Assembly (NCBI GenBank): GCA_025738555.1
Contig: JAOVFP010000002.1
Coordinates: 1,550,001 to 1,614,000 of the forward strand
Direction of reading: 5' to 3'
From: Cyathus striatus
Lineage: Eukaryota; Basidiomycota; Agaricomycetes; Agaricales; Nidulariaceae
Length of the DNA: 64,000 nucleotides
The notes beneath the pieces were generated by a model. It was given only the letters and a program-made list of their open reading frames with translations. It made no database searches and was not told the DNA's origin. Positions within the stretch are counted from its first letter, which is position 1; each line of letters starts with the position of its first letter. Of the stretch, positions 35,740 to 48,134 are shown one piece after another. Position numbers and translations under genes: made by a program.

Positions 35740-36787
35740 TATACCTGCAGTTTTTTTTTTTTACTCCTAGTTTATTAGTTGGTTGTGGAGAATCCAGATG
35801 TCATGACTATGCTATGATGGCATAATTTAGAGTAATAACTGTAAGGTGAATGATAGGTAATGTAACTATGTGTAATATGACTCAGGACAAGTGTCCAGAG
35901 GGTGGGAGGGGCTTGCCTCAGTCAGGGGGGCATGCCTGTGTATAGCTCCGTGGCTAGTCTACATACAGTAGGGAGTATCTACTTCTTGCTGGTAGGGCAT
36001 TTTGATTAGGCAGCTATGAGGTGGCAACAAGGTTCAGTGATCTGAGGGATCCCACTCTGGTAGGGATCCCAGGGTTTGTCAGAAGTGGGCAATGGAGTGG
36101 ACGTAGCAGAACAGGGTGGCAAGTTGTTCTGGGTTTGTTAGCAGGGAATGAAGGGTGAGGCAACATGCAGGGGTTTTCCAGTGTCATGTGAGGGTGAGTC
36201 TGGTGTTGTTGTAGGAGTAGCAATGGAAGAGATAGTGATCCACTGTTTCTGGTTTTTGGTGACAGGATGTGCAAAGGGGGGAGTCTGCTTTGCCGATGCA
36301 ATGTAAGTGTTGGCAGAGTGGGCAGTGGCCTGTAATGATGTATACCACCAGCACCAGCATAGTTAGTTTTTGTGGTAGGGTGAAGAGGGTGTTGTGAATG
36401 TGTTTGAGTGCACAGTAGTGGAGCACATGGTTAATGCGATGGAAGTGTGGGAATGCCCACCACCTAGCTAGAATGAGGCTGGTGTGTTGGTCGTGGTGGT
36501 GTGTTTGGAGAGCAGATTTTTTAGTGGGGAGGAGTTCATGCAAGCAGGGGGGGAGAAGGTCAGATGTGCTGGAGCCATTCATGAAAGTGAGTTTCACTTC
36601 CATATCTGCATGTTTGTTGCCAGGGACCCCCTTATGGCTGGGGACCCATCTTATGTTGATGGTGGGGGAGGATGTGAGGGGAATGCATTCCATGAGTCCT
36701 TCCAGGAGGTTGAGGAAGGTGTCTGTGATGGTGTGGCTGGGTTGGAGGTATGGGTTCCCTGCTGATAAGATGGAGGTATACCTGCAG
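35740..36787 (-). mobile_element. 5'-truncated LINE insertion with 11 bp target duplications
   Basis: TATACCTGCAG occurs at 35740-35750 and again at 36777-36787. Just inside the left copy is a run of T (35751 on), the poly(A) tail of a minus-strand element. The body carries the end of a LINE ORF2. Only the last ~1 kb was copied, as is typical when target-primed reverse transcription stops early. Confidence 0.88.
36014..36693 (-). pseudogene. LINE ORF2 C-terminus: RNase H end and CCHC zinc knuckle, broken
   Basis: The open part (36184-36693, 169 codons) starts inside an RNase H domain: WVPSHKGVPGNKHAD carries the conserved His and the final Asp of the active site. About 100 residues later comes CTSCHQ...HYLFHC, the Cys/His pattern found at the end of Tad/I-type ORF2 proteins. 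A TGA (36181-36183) closes the frame, and similar coding potential continues in another frame to 36014. The endonuclease, reverse transcriptase and first part of RNase H are absent. CpG is nearly absent, so the copy is old. Confidence 0.8.
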
Positions 36788-37537
36788 TATTATAATAGCT
36801 ACATCATTTTATAAAGAAATAGAGCTGGCAAGCAGCAGAGCCTACTACCTACCAAGTCTCATCTAAAAATTGTTTGTCTATATGTAATAATAAGGTGTAG
36901 CATGTAAAGTAAAAGTCAACTCAGAACCCAGTGGGGAAAGGTTTCTTATAAGTTGTTAACATTGAAATTTAAATTTGTTACCAACAAAAAGTAAACTACC
37001 AGTCCAGAGTTCAAATTAATTATCAGAAAGTGTATATAGCAGAAAGAGTATTTATTTAATTAGTGATTACAGTCATCAACCACCAAACAAGGCAACATCA
37101 TGTCACATGACACTTCTGTGTTATCTATGCTCTACAATGTCGAAATTAACACCAATTTACATAGAATCTTTTGTAAATCACAGCTATGTATGTAGTGAAC
37201 ATCTAGTAATATTACAATATTTTACAGTTCTTTAAACTGATATAAATAATGCTCACCAAACTTGATAGTTTTGTTAGAAATTGAGACTTTCAAAAATTAA
37301 ATAACATAGAACTATGTATAGACAATGATCTTTCATGTGGAAGCTGCCATTTTAAGCATTAATCTATCAGCCCAACATGCTGTGCATGGAATTTACAGAA
37401 ATTAATGCACTGATTCTTGGTAAACTGAGCTAATTCCATGAGGATGCAGCATGGATTTGGTGCTGTTAGACTGGATAATACATGACCTTTCCACTTCATA
37501 CCAATCATTCTTTCACTTCTCATTTTCACTTTTGCAG

Positions 37538-40500
37538 ATGTCAGCTAAAGCAAAATCCACATCACTGAAGATACAAGAGGAGAGTAAAGTACCTAGTTTA
37601 GCGCAACGTAGTATAAATTAAAATATGTATAATTTCACTCACACCACGTACGCTCACTAAGAAAGTGCTCGGTGGGTAAGACTCGGATGCAGGACGCTTC
37701 CGGGCGAAGTAAGGTAAAGTAAATGGTGTCGAAGACCGACGCGCAAGATGGAATGTGTGCTTAGCGAACGCTTTGATGCGTGTTTGATGCGCGTTCCTTA
37801 ATCTCGGACTTAGCACGGGCTTAGGACTTTGACTCTCGTTACACTCAGAATCTCAAGCTCGCACAAATACTCTCGCAGAACTGCTTAATGGTATTTCTCG
37901 GGGCACAGGAGACTGCCCTTCTACTACACAAAACCTACCTATTAAATATCTTACAGAACACGGCTAAGAGAAACTATATAGTTAATACCAAAGCAGTAAT
38001 TACACATCAGCTAAGCTGTAAAGTAGACTTTTAGACTGGAGACAGGTGTCTGGGATGGACCAGAGTAAATCACGAATATACCAAACATACGAGCGCCAAG
38101 AATGCGTCCATATGGAAAGATAGCGAAGTACAATAAGCCATATCTGCAGGTGAGACGCTCCATATGAAGGCGTGATGCCGCGCGCTTTGATGCATGGAAA
38201 TGGGAAACGCTGAATAAGCCGGCCGGGAATGCCGGGTCTCAGGCCTATCCAGGCGCCTATGGTGTGCTGATGCACAGCGCTGGTACAGCGTGGTTAGATA
38301 GCGGCATTTGCCGTGAGTCTAGTTCTCATGTCTTTTCCTATGACGCAATAACATGGCTTCGATAATCTATTATTAGAATAGACGCGCACTTAGCTCGATC
38401 TCCGGCCTTACTGGTAACTATTTCCCACCGATGTCGAGAATAAACTCTGACGTCGGTGTTTCTATTCTTAGACACTTTCCTACTTAGGCTAGTTATGTCC
38501 CTTATTAGCGCGAATCGTTCCCACGCTAGCTAACGGTCCGGGACCTCTACCTTAGCTACTAAATACAACCCATGTATATTATACCGTTTGTAAGTAGCGC
38601 GTAGAATATAGAAATAATGTTTTTATAATAGGTAGGAGTACGCTAGGCGTATTAAGAGGCAACTTGTAGAACAGTGGACATCACATGCAGTTACTGCTTA
38701 TCTTGAAGAGTGCAAGAAGCCAAAGGGGAAGGGTGCATGCACAATTGCCAGGGATTTTGAGCAGGTATACTTAGAGTCAACTGGTAAACATATCAAACTC
38801 AGTCATAATACCATTATTGCAAGAGCAAATGGTAGATCTACCATATTAGAGGAGAGCAAGAAGCAGGAGTGGCTACTTCCATCAAAGACAGAACTTATAA
38901 TTAATCTTCTCACAAAGTCTGCAAATTAGGGATTTCCATTTACTCATCGACTATTGAAAGATACTGTTGACAGAATAGTACATGCATGACTTGGACCTCA
39001 CTCTGACTTCCCACAAGATGGAGTTGGAAGGAACTGGACCTAAAAACAACTTGGTCAACACCATCAGAGCCAAAACGAGCTGATGCTGCAAACCCAACCA
39101 CAAATAAAATGTGGTGGGATCTACTCAAATCAACATTGCAAGAACATAACCTGTCAATAGAAGATGACAATACAACATTAGCAACAAATAATGAAAATGA
39201 TGAAGAAGGCCCACCATCACCATCAGACACACAAAAGATGTTACACTTTCTCCATCTCAACCCCACCAGACTACCTCTTTTTCACGTGACTCTTCTATTT
39301 ATATCTTTTCACTTACTCATCCCTTTCTATTTATAACCACACACTTACTCATCATCTCTGACCCCACTCCTCTGGTTTGTCATACTATGAGCATGGACTT
39401 CTTTTATCCCCTCAGACTTGCTTACTGATATGCTGCGGATTACTGCGCATTTATTTATAGACCTCTGCTGAGTCATGGAAAGTCACGGACCCTATTTATA
39501 GTAGCATACCTTTCTGTGAACAGACCATACTTCTTTTGTATAAATAGCTCATGTATTCCAATCAAGCTTCCTCAGCTTGATCTTAGTTTAGCTATCATCC
39601 AATATAGCTGGCTAATCCCCTCTATCCTCTTTGAGAATACCTCAGACCCAGAACACTGCTACCTCATTTCCGCTCTTCAAGTGTTACTGTGAAGACACCG
39701 CTAAAAGTCCATTAGTGTACAACTTTATGTTGTAACTGTTTAGACTTCGACTTTGTCATATGACTTACAAGTGTAGTGACAAGTCATGTGATTATTATAT
39801 CACAAGACCAGAAGACGTCACAAGACCAGCTCAGATTGTAACAAAAGAAGCAATGTAAGGAAATCATTGATGAGGCTGCTTGGCAGTTGGTAAAATCGAA
39901 CATAGGGTATCTGATTGGGAGCTCAGGAGTATCCTCATCATTAACCATAGTTCACACACCATCCCAGCCAATTCAACAACCCCCAGACACAATAGCATCC
40001 CTCCTCTCTCTAACCCCACAAACAGAGAATGAGGCCCTTCTACTGGCAGCTTTGAAGGAGACTCATGTTGACAATACAAATCTGTGAGGGTGGCTTGTCA
40101 GTGCACAGGCATCAAGTATTTTGAATGAAATGTACTGTAAAAAGGTCCAGACTGAGCTCGCATCAAAAGAGAAGAAAAGGGAAGAGAAGGGGAAGGGGAG
40201 AGGGAAGGGGAAGAGGAAGGGGAAGGGGAAGCTATTAGGGGATGGCTTACCTAGGATGCTTTCTGGTGATGAATTTCACCAGAAAGTAGTTGAGCATGTA
40301 GAACAGCAGCAGTGGGACAAGGAGCAAAAAGGTGCCAATGCTAAAGTGCAAGAGCTATGGCAAGCTGCAGTGAAGAAATTGGAGGAGCAGGAGGAGGCAT
40401 GGAAGGCAGAAAAAAACAACAAACAAGAAGATACAATGAGGCAAATAACACCTGGAAAAACAAAGCAGGCCACCAAACAAGAGGGAAAACCATTCACTAT

Positions 40501-40657
40501 TGATCCTCCAGTAAAGGAAGCCATGTTGCTGAAGGAATCTGACAGGCCCTTGTTAAAGGTTTTCAAGGCAAATATTAATCTTGAAGCTGAGAAGAGTAGC
40601 AAAGAGGGCAATGAAGATGAGGAAAATGTAGAGGATGAGGAGGATGAGGAGGAGTAG
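37538..40657 (+). pseudogene. Pogo/CENP-B-type transposase pseudogene lacking the DDE core
   Basis: The N-terminus starts at ATG 37538 (MSAKAKSTS...). After the 1.04 kb insert at 37593-38636 the helix-turn-helix part resumes (QLVEQW...TIARDFE...LSHNTIIARANG) to a TAG at 38927. Remnants GFPFTH and FPQDGVGRNWT reach ~39035, then KRADAANPTTN and WWDLL near 39105. The catalytic DDE domain, expected next, is absent; 39260-39840 looks non-coding. The C-terminal part is open again from 39842 to the stop at 40655-40657. It is a Lys/Glu-rich tail with a GKGRGKGKRKGKGK run and an acidic end, interrupted once by TGA at 40086. Two TGA codons fall where relatives have Arg (HA*LG and L*GWL). The 178-codon frame at 40121-40657 is this tail, not a separate gene. 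Confidence 0.75.
37593..38636. mobile_element. 1.04 kb CpG-rich insertion inside the pogo pseudogene
   Basis: AGTAC is found directly on both sides (37588-37592 and 38637-38641), a 5 bp duplication of the kind made by LTR-element integrases. The insert is full of CG dinucleotides while the surrounding 13 kb is almost free of them, so it arrived much later. A solo LTR is plausible, but the ends are not TG...CA and no ORF is present. Confidence 0.5.
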
Positions 40658-41019
40658 GAAACAGCACCCTGATGATGGTGATATCAATAAGGCTGTGGCC
40701 TGCAGATTGGCTGATTAAGCACTGTCATGCCACACAGTAATGGCTGGTTTTTGGCTTCCTCCACCTCTTCAAAAATTTCACCCACTTCCCCTCACTCAAA
40801 ATGCTCAAAATTTTACTATGTTATATATACAATATGTCTTCATTCATTAGAGTCAATTTTATATTTGTTACTTGAATATCTGAGTATGAGGATTGATTTT
40901 TTATTTTTAGTGTCATGTGTCTCAGTTGATGACTGTACATGTCTGATTTAGAAATTCAAAAATGTGTGTAAATCCACAATTTGAAGTTGATATAGAGATA
41001 TTTGGATCTAATGGTAAGG

Positions 41020-41115
41020 AAGAACACATAGTGGACCATGTTATTATAATGTATAGCCATGTTCTGAAAGTAAATTTAAGACCAGTGAGTTTGTAGTAAA
41101 AGCAAAATAGAACAA
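41020..41115 (+). repeat. Dispersed repeat R2, left part of a copy split by a Helitron
   Basis: The block AAGAACACATAGTGGACC...TATAATGTATAGCCATG...GTAAATTTAAGACCAGTGAG ends AGAACAA at 41115. It continues beyond the Helitron at 42746 as TATAGTAAGACATAGAG. The unsplit order is seen at 45820-45960. Confidence 0.7.
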
Positions 41116-42745
41116 TTCCCACTACCTTTTAAGGTAGTTGGGTTATAGGGTGGTCTGATTTCCCTATAAGGTGATTTACAGGTTTGTGAACAGGATCTCA
41201 GCCTGATTGGCTGGAGCCTGTGACAATCCTGTGACCGCTGATGAATTCACTCATCTCAGATCCTCTCCTTGCTGATTTTTGTATTCAGATAGTGAGGGTC
41301 AACATTTGTCACTCTTCGCCACATACATAACCACTGGTTGCCTTTGCAAAATGATAATGTAGCCAATCAAGGTCACGTCCTTTGGTTTGTCCCTCCCCTC
41401 ATTCCCTTCATTCCTTTCCTCTCATACCCCTCCTTGTTTACCATCCTTTCTCTCCTCTTACCTATCCCACTCCTTCTTTCTGTTTTCTGTTCATTTGCTT
41501 CACTCTCTTCTTATTCCTTCTTCACTTCACTTCCCTTCTCTTCACCTCCCTCCTCTGGCTTCACCTCGCTAACCCCTTCCCAGCAGTACCCCACCTCAAT
41601 TCATCTCACTCTCTGAGATCGAAAGCAAACGGGAGATGACAAGCACCAAACAGCCCTCCAGGGTGTGACAGAATATGGTTGAGTCTTCCCTGGGAACATG
41701 GTGCAATTGCCTAGTGAATTGGTATGGAGATATGAATGGGACGGGTGCTGGTGCTGGGAACTTAAAGTAAGATGGGCTAGGGTCAAGGTCAAGAAATGTA
41801 TGTAAATGAGCCTCTTCTCATCTTCTCTCTTTAACTTGTCTATTCTCTTCCTTCACCATGTCTTCTTTCTTCTGTTCTTCATTCTGTTTTCTGTCCTCCA
41901 TCCTTCTCCCTTCCTCTCCTCTCATTTCATGCAAGTGCTAACCCCCTCTCCAGTTCACCCACTGCAAAGGCACCCTTCAATCACACATGCACTCATTGTG
42001 CAGGGACATATACATTATGCATCAATGTGGTGCACATGTACTGAAGCAGCCGGCTACATGAAACTGCTGGGCTTCGCATATGATAGGAGAGGAGGGCGTA
42101 GATGGTGTGGAGGGAGGGTGAGCTCTCCTTTGACTCGACTACTTGTGCGAGTGGTGTCTTTGGACTAGGAATGGAGGTGGAGACAGTGGGTGGTACTGTA
42201 ATGCTTGCACCAAGATTGAGCATGTTGCATGCTTGATCATGTGTACAAGATGGGAAGAGTGACTGATGCTAGTCGTAGTCATGATGTAGGTGGATGCGAC
42301 AATTGAGGAAGGGGCTCATGCTCATGGCCCATCTTTCCTACCCTTCCTTTCTCTCTATTTACATTTCTCCTATCCCTATGCTTCTCATCATCCTCTCTTT
42401 CCCCTCAAACACTTTCCCTTGTACAATCCATCTCTGATCTACACTCCTTTTCTTGTCAATTTCCTTTCGTCAAGAATTAACATGCTATATCTATTCAATC
42501 ACCTCAAATCTCTTAACTGCAAACCTACCCTTCAATCATACATGTGCTCACTTGAAGAGCCATGGAAGCCGAAGTGGAAGTGAGTCACACAAGGAGTTCT
42601 TCACTATCAACTTGGTGAAAGCTGGTGGCAAGATCATGTCTCTTGGACGTATAAACTTTTCCCCACAACAAATTGTATTTCTAATAGTAATTGTCTGTTA
42701 AATGAGGAGGTAGTGGGCCCTGCCACTTGCCAGCCCTATTCTTTA
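41116..42745 (+). mobile_element. Non-autonomous Helitron-family element (1.6 kb), nested
   Basis: It begins TTCCCACTACCTTTTAAGG after A41115. It ends with the hairpin AGTGG/CCACT (near 42710-42726) and CCCTATTCTTTA before T42746. The empty site is preserved in the R2 copy at 45897-45915 (AGAACAATATAGTAAG), confirming the borders. The interior is pyrimidine-rich (41390-41600, 41830-41940, 42320-42480) and its ORFs follow from that bias. The subterminal GATCTCAGCCTGATTGGCT is shared with other short family members. Confidence 0.85.
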
Positions 42746-42832
42746 TATAGTAAGACATAGAGTTCACAGTAAGAGGTAAATATGTACAAATACAATCATG
42801 TGTGGAAGTGAAAGGTATATTCTGCAGGTGTA

Positions 42833-42925
42833 GAGTATGGAAAGCCAGAGCACCATGCTCTAAGCCATCAACTGAAATCAAATTCCACACTTCAGCAGCT
42901 TGCTTGCTGATTATGGATCTTGATT
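42833..42925 (-). repeat. Dispersed repeat R1, inverted copy
   Basis: On the minus strand it carries AAGCAAGCTGCTGAAGTG, TTGATGGCTTAGAGCATGG and CTCTGGCTTTCCATA. It is closest to the copy at 45700 and CpG-free. Confidence 0.55.
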
Positions 42926-43700
42926 TAATCTTTGGCTATTTTACTTTGGTTGGTGAATTCAGTTCGCATGCTCAGGAGTCAGGAATTGGTCAGGAGTCTT
43001 TGCACTACTATCATGTAACAAAGGTCCTGGAAAATTGTCATTACCTCAGCCACTACTTTTGCTATTACCTACTTTTCATATTGATGCCATAAATACAGTG
43101 CAATATATAACTCAATTTATATGATGATCAGATGATTCTACATTCTTTAATGGAACAAATAATGTTGAAAGGTATCAAAAATGTAATGAAAATTCGAGAT
43201 AAATGTAAGATTTAGCCAGATCTAATAGCAGTACACTTATGATATTTAGTGTATCACTAGTATACATCTGCAACAACTTAAATACCAAATACTGAAGGAA
43301 AGTGATGCAACTACATTGATAAACAGGTACAATACATATTTTCAGTACTTGTCAGTGTGACAAGTACTTGTACCAGTAAAGAACAAAGAATTATCTATTC
43401 ATCATATAAATTGAGATGTATGTTGTGGTCTATCTATGGAATAGGTATGCAAAATATAAAAGCAGTAGCAAAAGTAGGTGCTGAGATAATGAAGAATTTC
43501 AAACATTCTACAGTCCGTGACAAGCAAAGTCCACCAATTTTATTACAGTACAAAAACAAATTTTTTAGGACAAACTAATTACAGATTCAGATTCAGAAAG
43601 TCAAAATACATACAAAAATGATGTTTTTAAGAAATTCCCACGATAAAATAGGTTTGCCAAATTTTTTGGCAAAAAAAATCAACATGTTACATGATCTATT

Positions 43701-44328
43701 TTAGGATGAAATAGCTTCAAGTGCCATCATGGCCTGATTGGAGGCTTCACAGTGTCAGTGCTGCTTTCTCACAGCCCATTCTGCTGCTTCACCTGTTAAA
43801 CCATGCCTATAAGCACTCATGAATTGCCATGTTCAGTTAATAAAATGGTGAATAACATCCAGAGGACAAGCATCTAAGTATTTCATAACTGCATTTTTTG
43901 CATCTTGAAATGTTCTTTTCTCTTCTTCACAAAACCAATATTTTACCCACCCCCAGTACTGTTAAAATGTATTGAATAATTTAGACTTGAATTATAATAG
44001 AAAATATACATACCATTTCTATTGGATTCAATTCACAATGAAATTTTGGCAGAAACATACAAATATGTCCAGCATTGGTGATTAATATTTCAAGCATTGA
44101 CTTCTGGTTGACAAAATCATCTTGCTGGCTAAGGAGACAGGCCATGCAACAATCTTTACTTTCAAAAGGACAAACATCACTGATCACATTTTCAGGACTT
44201 GTATTGGGCTCTGAGGAGGATGTATTAGTGACAGGTGGTGGGGAGGACCTTTGAAGATTAGTTCTTGATTGATTATTGTGAAGTCCACTTGTATTTCAGC
44301 TCTTTTTCTTGGGTTGACCTCTGGGCAT
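43701..44328 (-). pseudogene. Internally deleted DDE transposase with one intron
   Basis: The first exon (44014-44328) starts MPRGQPKKKS. After ~40 low-complexity residues it jumps to the C-terminal catalytic end (CCMACLLSQQDDF...GHICMFLPKFHCELNPIEM), where the final catalytic Glu of the DDE triad is the E of NPIE. A 55 bp intron (43959-44013, GTATGT..ACAG) separates it from exon two (43701-43958: YWGWVKYWF...TWQFMSAYRHGLTG...AMMALEAISS, stop TAA). The N-terminal bulk and the first two catalytic Asp residues are missing, so it cannot act. Three in-frame stops are all TGA. This family is a common Agaricomycete transposase; I do not assign it a superfamily name. Confidence 0.75.
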
Positions 44329-45699
44329 GGTGGTTAGAAAGATGATTTTTTGGTGCCCATTGAGGCGATCCAGGGGCTTATATTTTTGCGGAATCATATC
44401 GCAATCGATGAAAGGATGCTAAAAATACATTTTCGGTGATTTATACTATTTTTTATGGCCAAGTGCCAAATTTTTGGGTCAAAAAATTAAAAGATCGGAA
44501 ATCGAAAAATCGGCTTGTGGAATCTTAATTAATACATTGTAACTATGCTATTCCGATGGTTTTCGGAGTTTAAAACTTATTTGTCATTGCTGAAAAAATC
44601 ACTTAAGTTTGCTCAAAAAATTAGCGGGTTTTGCTTGTCACGGACTATAGATGGTTTCAAACACTTGTTACATAGTATTAGTCTTCATGAACCTTACAAC
44701 TGTTACCACAAACCATTTCAAAGAAAACTCGACCTCTGCATAGGTATCTATTTATTAGACATTGAAATTGAGATGATGCATGAGTGATAAGCAACTGAGG
44801 TAAGTGATTAAAAGGCTATCACTGAAGATAGATGACCTATAAACAGCATCACCAACAAGTAGGCTGCTGCATGCATGGTCCATTTCCATTCAATATATTA
44901 CTAGTCCAGAGGATAGAATATGGTTATGAAATCTGCAGAAATAGTAGTAGTATTGATATGACAGTACACTAGGTACTTAATATATTGTGCTCATCAACAT
45001 TGTAAACAGCCTACTTATCTTATGCCAGTCATGTTATTCTTTAACCATCAGCTGAATGAGCATGACTGTTGAAACCTGGCCAAATGTCACTCTAGCAATT
45101 TCAGGTGAGATAGAGTGTATAGGGTTTTGTCTAGTGGCATGTAGAAGTATACCATGGTGGTCAGTATGTCTCTTCCAGCCTTCCTCTTTCCAAGTGCCAT
45201 ATAGTTGTCTGATGTTTTGGTTCATAAACTGTGGTTTTCAGCCCCACATTCAAAAATGTACATCTTATCTGATTTGTGTTAATACTTAGACTGATCCTTT
45301 AATACATAGAAAAGTCATGCTGCTTAGTTGTAATCTTGCAAGAAATTGGGATAATGTTCATAATATGGCTGATGCAAGGGATTATATTATACCAAATTTC
45401 TGCCCAATTTTTCATTTTTCATTGTCTATTATGTTAGTGTACTATTATCATTTGTGCTCACCAATTGAGAGCTAAAAATTGACTATTATTTGTACATTGA
45501 ACTTGGAACTTCAAGCTCAACTAGGTCTACTTTGAAAGTGATAAAATTAGTGCAGTATAAGCAAGTGTAAACTCAAGTTGCAACTGCTGATTCACAACTC
45601 CAACTAAGTCTCCAATATCCCTGGGGTCTGACACTGACACCCAACTCTTGAACATGTGAACTGAAATTTAGTACCTGAAAGAGAATAGCCAAAGATGAA

Positions 45700-45800
45700 A
45701 TCAAGATTCATATTTGGCAAGCAAGCTGCCAATGTGCAGAACTTGATTTCACTTGATGGCTTAGAGTGTGGTGCTCCAGCTTTCCATAGTAGAGAAGTTT
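45700..45800 (+). repeat. Dispersed repeat R1, copy adjoining R2
   Basis: It contains GGCAAGCAAGCTGCCAATG, GGCTTAGAGTGTGG and CTCCAGCTTTCCATAGTAG, and runs straight into R2. R1 next to R2 also occurs inverted at 42746-42925, suggesting both belong to one larger old element. Confidence 0.55.
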
Positions 45801-46255
45801 GAATCTATTGCTAAGTAATAACACATAGTGTATCATGCTACTATAATGCATAGCCATGTTCTGAAAGTAAATTTAAGACCAGCAAGTTTGTCATGAAGCA
45901 AAATAGAACAATATAGTAAGATACAGAGTTCACAGTAAGAGGTAAATATGTACAAATACAATCATCTGTAAAAGTGATAGGTGTATTTTGCAGATGTAGA
46001 GATGGTTGGATTTATTGCTAAGCAAGAACACACACAGAACCATGTTACTATAATGTATAGCCATATTCTGAAGGTAAATTTAAGACCAGTGTATTCATGG
46101 TAAAAATGAAATAGAAAAATTTAGCAACATGTAGAGATCACAGTAAGAGTACAAACACAATTTTGTGCACAAGCATCCAGGTATATTGTGCAGTTGCTAA
46201 GCAAGAACACATAGTGAACCATGTTAGTATAATGTATAACCTTGGAGAAGAACCA
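45801..46255 (+). repeat. R2 repeats in tandem (three partial units)
   Basis: AACACATAGTG...ATAATG(C/T)ATAGCCAT...TTTAAGACCAG recurs at about 45825, 46030 and 46205. The AGAGTTCACAGTAAGAGG...ACAAATACAATC part recurs at 45925 and 46140. Units are ~170-210 bp and CpG-free. The ORF at 46121-46330 (-) falls in this tract and is not considered a gene. Confidence 0.65.
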
Positions 46256-48134
46256 CATGTCATGGTATGACTGCAAAAATGACCAGCCAATGCAAAAACC
46301 AATCTTGTTACATCTGTGTCTGGAATCCACTATTCCACACTATTCTGCACTTCCCACACTTCCACATTGGCCACATTTCTGACCAATCATCAGACATGTC
46401 ATCATGATTTATCGATTACTCACTTGTATTCATTTGTTATATCTTCATTTTGACTTACTCCTCTATTTTTACTTCTATCCATTTCACCATATCACATGCA
46501 GCCCTTCCTTCCATTTTTCAGCCACTACTTCTCTATGGTGGCTGACTCCATGTTTACCTATCTCTAGCTATACCCTTATACTTCACTCAAAGTAAACTAC
46601 TCCACTATTTTACTTAGTACTTAAGACTTAGTTTTTGTACAGTAAACTTCAGTTTTCATATCAACTATAATTATGAATATACCACTATACTCTGCCTACT
46701 TGTCTCTAAGGTTTCATCCTTAGTTCTGAGTCTCTGTTCCGACTTTTCCCTGTTCTGACCTTCCTCTATTCCGACCTTTCTGTGTTTTGACCTTGACCTT
46801 GCTCCTACCTCAAGCTTGTTCCTATCTTGACCTTGAAATACAAACCACCGAGAATCACAAGGGGTGCAGCATACAAGCTGAAGCCAAGGTTCACCTCTGC
46901 ACTTTTTTGAGTTCTCCACTTCCGACTTCAAGCTTATGTAATCCTACAAGTAGCTTCCTCTGCACTAAACTTAGTGCTTCCCTATTATCCCTCTGAGTGG
47001 TTCAGTACATAACAAATCTGGTGATTACACATTCAGGTAATTTCCATTTTGAGATGTGATTCTGGTGCCTAATCACTTTTGTAAACCACCACCTTTGCTT
47101 TAAATTATATCCTCTCATTTCTTGGTTATGGTGGCACTGAGCACTGTAAAGGGAAAAGACAAGAATAAAAAGATATTGCTTGTTTGAACTTGTCTCAACA
47201 TCACACTAATAAAGTACTACAAGAGGAGCCACTCTCCATAGCTCCACCACAAATAGATCTTATCCAATACTTTCTCTGTTGCTGTTTCTTACACACCCTA
47301 TATCACCAGCAATGCACCCTATTCATTTAACTGAATGAGGAATTTGTTGGAAAGTGTATACAAATACCTAGCATTTCAATAAACTCAGCAGCCATAATTT
47401 ATTGAATAAATTACCTGAATGTGTATGACTGGGTTATATCTTGAGTCAGATTTGTCAAAAATAGCGGAATATACAAGGAATATAACTATTATAAATGAAT
47501 CATTATAGAATGTATTATATTCACATGTACATTTCTTTGGTATGATATAGAACTAAAATATTACTGCTGTAGAACTGTTCACTTAACATTTTGGCAGCAG
47601 TGATGGACCAACTAAAGAGGCTGCAAAGTGCATACTCACCTGTCTGGGAGTGTGCTTACATAACTCAACTCACACAGAGCAGCTCAGGAACATAGCATTT
47701 CTATGGGTATATCTAAATCTATTGTTTAAAGTCCATTTTAGAACACTTTGAGTTTTGGTCTGACAAAAACTCTAAGACCTTCAAAAACTCAAGTAATGAT
47801 ATTTGTCTCCATGCACACAAAATCATTTGGTCAAGTCCTTGTACCTCAACAATGTGTCTCATTCTAAATATGACTCAGGATAGTGATCCCTATGTGTGAC
47901 CCATGAACAACCAAGCACCACCCTTACCAATAGGTCCACAGATACAATTGGTATGTGTACCATGATGGTTGTACAATATCTCAGCATGATGATAGTGAAA
48001 ACATATAATATTTTGCTACAACATACTCTGTAAAGTTATGAGAATATTGCTTATGAAATGGAGGAGTTATAGAGGAGGCAATCTCAAGGGAAGAGAAAGA
48101 GGAAAGTATCACCATTGCTAGCTACCCAATACTA
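46256..48134. other. CpG-poor interior of the 13 kb Helitron, no recognisable gene
   Basis: A short run of TCYGACCTT-type units (46730-46830) explains the open frame at 46671-46931. The rest is AT-rich DNA with no motif I recognise. Confidence 0.4.

Noticed and set aside
36434..36814. 126-codon plus-strand ORF
   Set aside because: It is the antisense shadow of the LINE RNase H/zinc-knuckle frame.
40121..40657. 178-codon Lys/Glu-rich ORF as an independent gene
   Set aside because: The same frame is open upstream to 39842 apart from one TGA and matches the C-terminal tail of pogo-type transposases.
46671..46931. 86-codon minus-strand ORF with Arg/Glu-rich end
   Set aside because: Built from short TCYGACCTT-type repeats.
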